NCBI RefSeq assembly: GCF_001640805.2
Contig: NC_066842.1
Location: forward strand, 26,927,791-26,991,790
Direction of reading: 5' to 3'
Origin: Lates calcarifer
Lineage: Eukaryota > Chordata > Actinopteri > Centropomidae
Length of the DNA stretch: 64,000 nucleotides
In this document: positions 61,801 to 64,000 of the stretch, piece after piece
How positions within the stretch are numbered: the stretch's first letter is position 1
How the letters are laid out: the number at the start of each line of letters is the position of its first letter
Notes under the pieces: model-generated
What the model was told of the DNA's origin: nothing
The model's input: only the letters and a program-made list of their open reading frames with translations
The model's database searches: none
Translations under genes and position numbers: made by a program

Positions 61801-64000
61801 TGTGACTATGGGTCATGCACAGTAACAAGCCACAGAAACATATTTCTGCCCTGTTTTCAATTAATTTACTTAACTACTAATATTATTAAGGAAATGTTAC
61901 AGTTACTATAAGTAGAATAGAATTGACTGTTTTTTCCTACTTCTATTTTTCCAAGTAATATTAAAGCGTTTTGGCATCTGACTGTAAATGCATGTTTGTG
62001 CTTTTTTTTTAGCTATTAACCTGTGTAGCCAACATGTTATACATTCTTTGTGTTTACAACTCAGTAGATCGTATTTTCTATGTACTTGTACTGCAAGTAA
62101 TGACCAGCTTTGTGTAGAGCCAAGACTATATCATTATCGTTGGTCTTGGGTTTTGCCAGGCCTTTTCTGATTATCAGATGCAACAAATGACGTCCAATTT
62201 TATTGAGCAGTTCGGCTTCAATGATGAAGAGTTTGCTGATCAGGACGATGTTGTGGAGTGAGTACTCATCCTGCATGACTAGACTTTCTGTCTTAAGTAT
62301 TTCTGTGTAACACTGAAGGGACAGGACACTTGGGACATTTAAAAGCTGGCAGGGTGGATTTGTTTAAAAAGAAAAGGCTTTTTTATGTTCTTCATTCTCT
62401 GCCTCATTCTTATGGCACATCACTGCGTATTTGTGTTTAATTCCACTCCTGTTGACATTAAAATCTGAATGCCACTATATATTATGCAGCTTAATGTTGA
62501 TAAATCTGAAGTTCTAATAATTGGAGCAGACACCCTATATTTACAGTTTGCTGCAGAAGAAGACAAATGACAATGACTGTAAAACACTGCATGAGCAGTA
62601 ACCATATTAAAGCCAATGCCATTGCTCCCAAGATATTTTCATTTTTGATATGACTGCTATAATAAATACAAAATATGACTTGAAGAGGGGAAACCATAGC
62701 CAGCTTTAGTGTTGATGTGTGCTGTCCCTTCCTACCTCCTTTAGGGCAAACTGGTTTTGGGGGTAAAATCTTCTACAAAGGTTGTGGGTTGTATGAGATA
62801 GTTGGTAGTTGATCAATGATTTAAAATGTCTGCTTCACTTTAAACAAACCACTTGTGTGGTGAAGTAGAGCATTCATCTTTTGACATATATTTTGGGCTT
62901 TGCATTATCAGACTATGCAAAAGCCTCTTGTGTCTTAAGCAAATTGGGCTGGGTGAAATAAGCAGTATACCAATACAAATGTTCAGAGTCTATTCCTCAA
63001 GGCTTGGCATTAATCGTTGCAACTTTCAAGTGTTAAAATAAGAAATAAGTTCAAAAGATTAAATTAATAGAAACCGATTCATGCATTTATTTATAAAGCT
63101 GGGAAATCTGTTCCACTCAATAGTAATTACTAGTAATAAGTAATAACTAGCAACAATAAAACGTATCAGTAAAGCATCAAAAATGGCTGCAACTAGAGCA
63201 TTTCTGCACACATTATTAAATGAAGAGTCAAATAAAACTATGACTCAGTGCATTTACAATATCCAGCCTCAATGAGAGAACGATGTTGCCATGCTAGTAA
63301 AAATGGCAGTTTAAAAACACAGCAACATTTCTACCTGTTTTGAATTCTCTGACAGTTCAAGATGATACTGTTTTGGGGGGAAAGCATGAGTCACAAACAC
63401 AAAGACAAAAATTTAATGAAATCTCTTTTTAAAAATTAAATGTGAATTTAAAGTAATTCAAAGAACTGCTGTATTGGTGTACCTGTTTTCATTCTGGTTA
63501 AGTGTAAGGTTTGTCTGGTGGTCTTCCCATCTGTGCAGTCAGGATGCCTGGAAAGTATCTGACCTAGCCTTGTTGAATCTACAAGGAGAGGACTTAGCCT
63601 TTGCCAAGGCCTGAACAAATGTACCTGAAATGAACCTGTGCTGTGCTTTAAAAACAAAACAAAAAAAACTCACATGTAATACAGGTCAGATACTTGCCAG
63701 TGATCTTGAATGCACAAGGTGGAAGGTAAAGTGGGATTAGCTGATGATTGATAAGGGATACAGTTATTGTCATTACTGTAGTAAGTATGTGCCATTTCTG
63801 TTTCTCAGTTTCCAAACTTTGAGTAGTGGGGAATAGTAATAGAGTGGTTAGATACAGGAATTCTAGAGTTTGGGGTTTATAGGCTCTTACAAACTCCTGC
63901 CCAGGACGGGCAGATGGTAATGGGATTGTTGGGTTCATTTGTGGATATGTTCACAATTTACTCCTCACCTGACTTTGTCTTCAGGCTACTGTAGTGCTGT
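52830..64000 (+). CDS. ppp6r3: PPP6R3, protein phosphatase 6 regulatory subunit 3 (SAPS3), 5' part
   Basis: PPP6R3 scaffolds the PP6 holoenzyme by binding the catalytic subunit PPP6C through its SAPS domain. Fourteen coding exons join in frame to 575 residues plus two bases: 52830-53056, 55237-55423, 55664-55801, 56528-56593, 56767-56879, 57182-57295, 58004-58130, 58499-58651, 59330-59479, 59764-59828, 60118-60233, 60429-60514, 61144-61230, 62160-62257. Landmarks: [20 protein letters not shown] at the start, [120 protein letters not shown] and [40 protein letters not shown] and the [13 protein letters not shown] segment fit PPP6R3 better than PPP6R1 or PPP6R2. The start ATG (CCAACATGT) lies 7 bases after the exon's acceptor. 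The acidic C-terminal third lies beyond the window. Confidence 0.95.
53057..55236 (+). other. ppp6r3 intron after the first coding exon
   Basis: A 2.2 kb AT-rich intron with a short (TA)n near 54675-54690 and no recognised exon or transposon. Confidence 0.6.
56398..56455 (+). mobile_element. Retroelement 3' tail next to a ppp6r3 acceptor
   Basis: TAAATTTCCCCACTGTGGGA then CTAATAAAGGATTATCTTAT, followed by (TTATC)n-like sequence. It is the third copy of the CCCC...GGG hairpin plus AATAAAG tail type. It ends about 70 bases before the acceptor of exon 56528-56593. Confidence 0.75.
62258..64000 (+). other. ppp6r3 intron running off the window
   Basis: No further PPP6R3 exon is recognised after 62257. 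The expected next segment of the protein (a conserved SFDRV and NFTLN-like stretch) was not found. It holds a small LINE fragment near 62485-62545. Confidence 0.6.
62485..62545 (+). mobile_element. Short L2-like LINE fragment
   Basis: The plus strand reads [18 protein letters not shown], which matches the conserved segment after the catalytic motif of L2/CR1-group reverse transcriptases (LQLNxDKTEVLIIGP). Flanking sequence gives no further RT motifs. Confidence 0.6.

Noticed and set aside
52830..62257. PPP6R2 or PPP6R1 instead of PPP6R3
   Set aside because: [35 protein letters not shown] and the [13 protein letters not shown] segment follow PPP6R3 most closely. Some positions at the start resemble PPP6R2, as expected within the family.

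Overview
This window looks like part of a teleost fish chromosome. It carries three split vertebrate genes with GT/AG introns, set among fish-type transposon debris (L2-like and Rex-like LINE remnants, tRNA-derived SINEs, Tc1-like elements, a hAT remnant) and many (TG)n, (TA)n and (GATA)n microsatellites. I saw no sign of prokaryotic, viral or CRISPR content. The species cannot be named from the sequence alone.

Layout. Bases 1-8397 hold no exon I can recognise. They carry a decayed hAT transposase, a decayed LINE, a decayed Tc1/IS630-like transposase and a SINE. Bases 8398-20412 (+) hold the last ten coding exons of a CARMIL-family gene (capping-protein regulator of actin); its N-terminal exons lie left of the window. 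Bases 20413-28827 are intergenic or 3'UTR with two Tc1-like elements. Bases 28828-44577 (-) hold a complete ric8a gene in 14 coding exons (587 residues as joined). Bases 44590-47690 are repeat-rich spacer. From about 47.8 kb a CCAAT/YY1-type promoter, two non-coding exons and 14 coding exons (52830-62257) make the 5' part of ppp6r3, which runs off the right edge.

Gene relations. The CARMIL gene and ric8a converge (tail to tail, 8.4 kb apart). ric8a and ppp6r3 diverge (heads about 3.2 kb apart). They do not form one pathway: CARMIL acts on actin capping protein, RIC8A is a G-alpha chaperone and exchange factor, and PPP6R3 is a regulatory subunit of protein phosphatase 6. All three reading frames hold across every junction I checked, so they look like intact genes. 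The broken frames are confined to mobile elements.

I found no convincing new biological system. The most useful points are the full exon models, a 48-nt micro-exon and an acidic insert in ric8a, low-complexity and tandem-repeat coding sequence in the CARMIL tail, a NAGNAG acceptor, and several repeat families present in multiple copies within the window.
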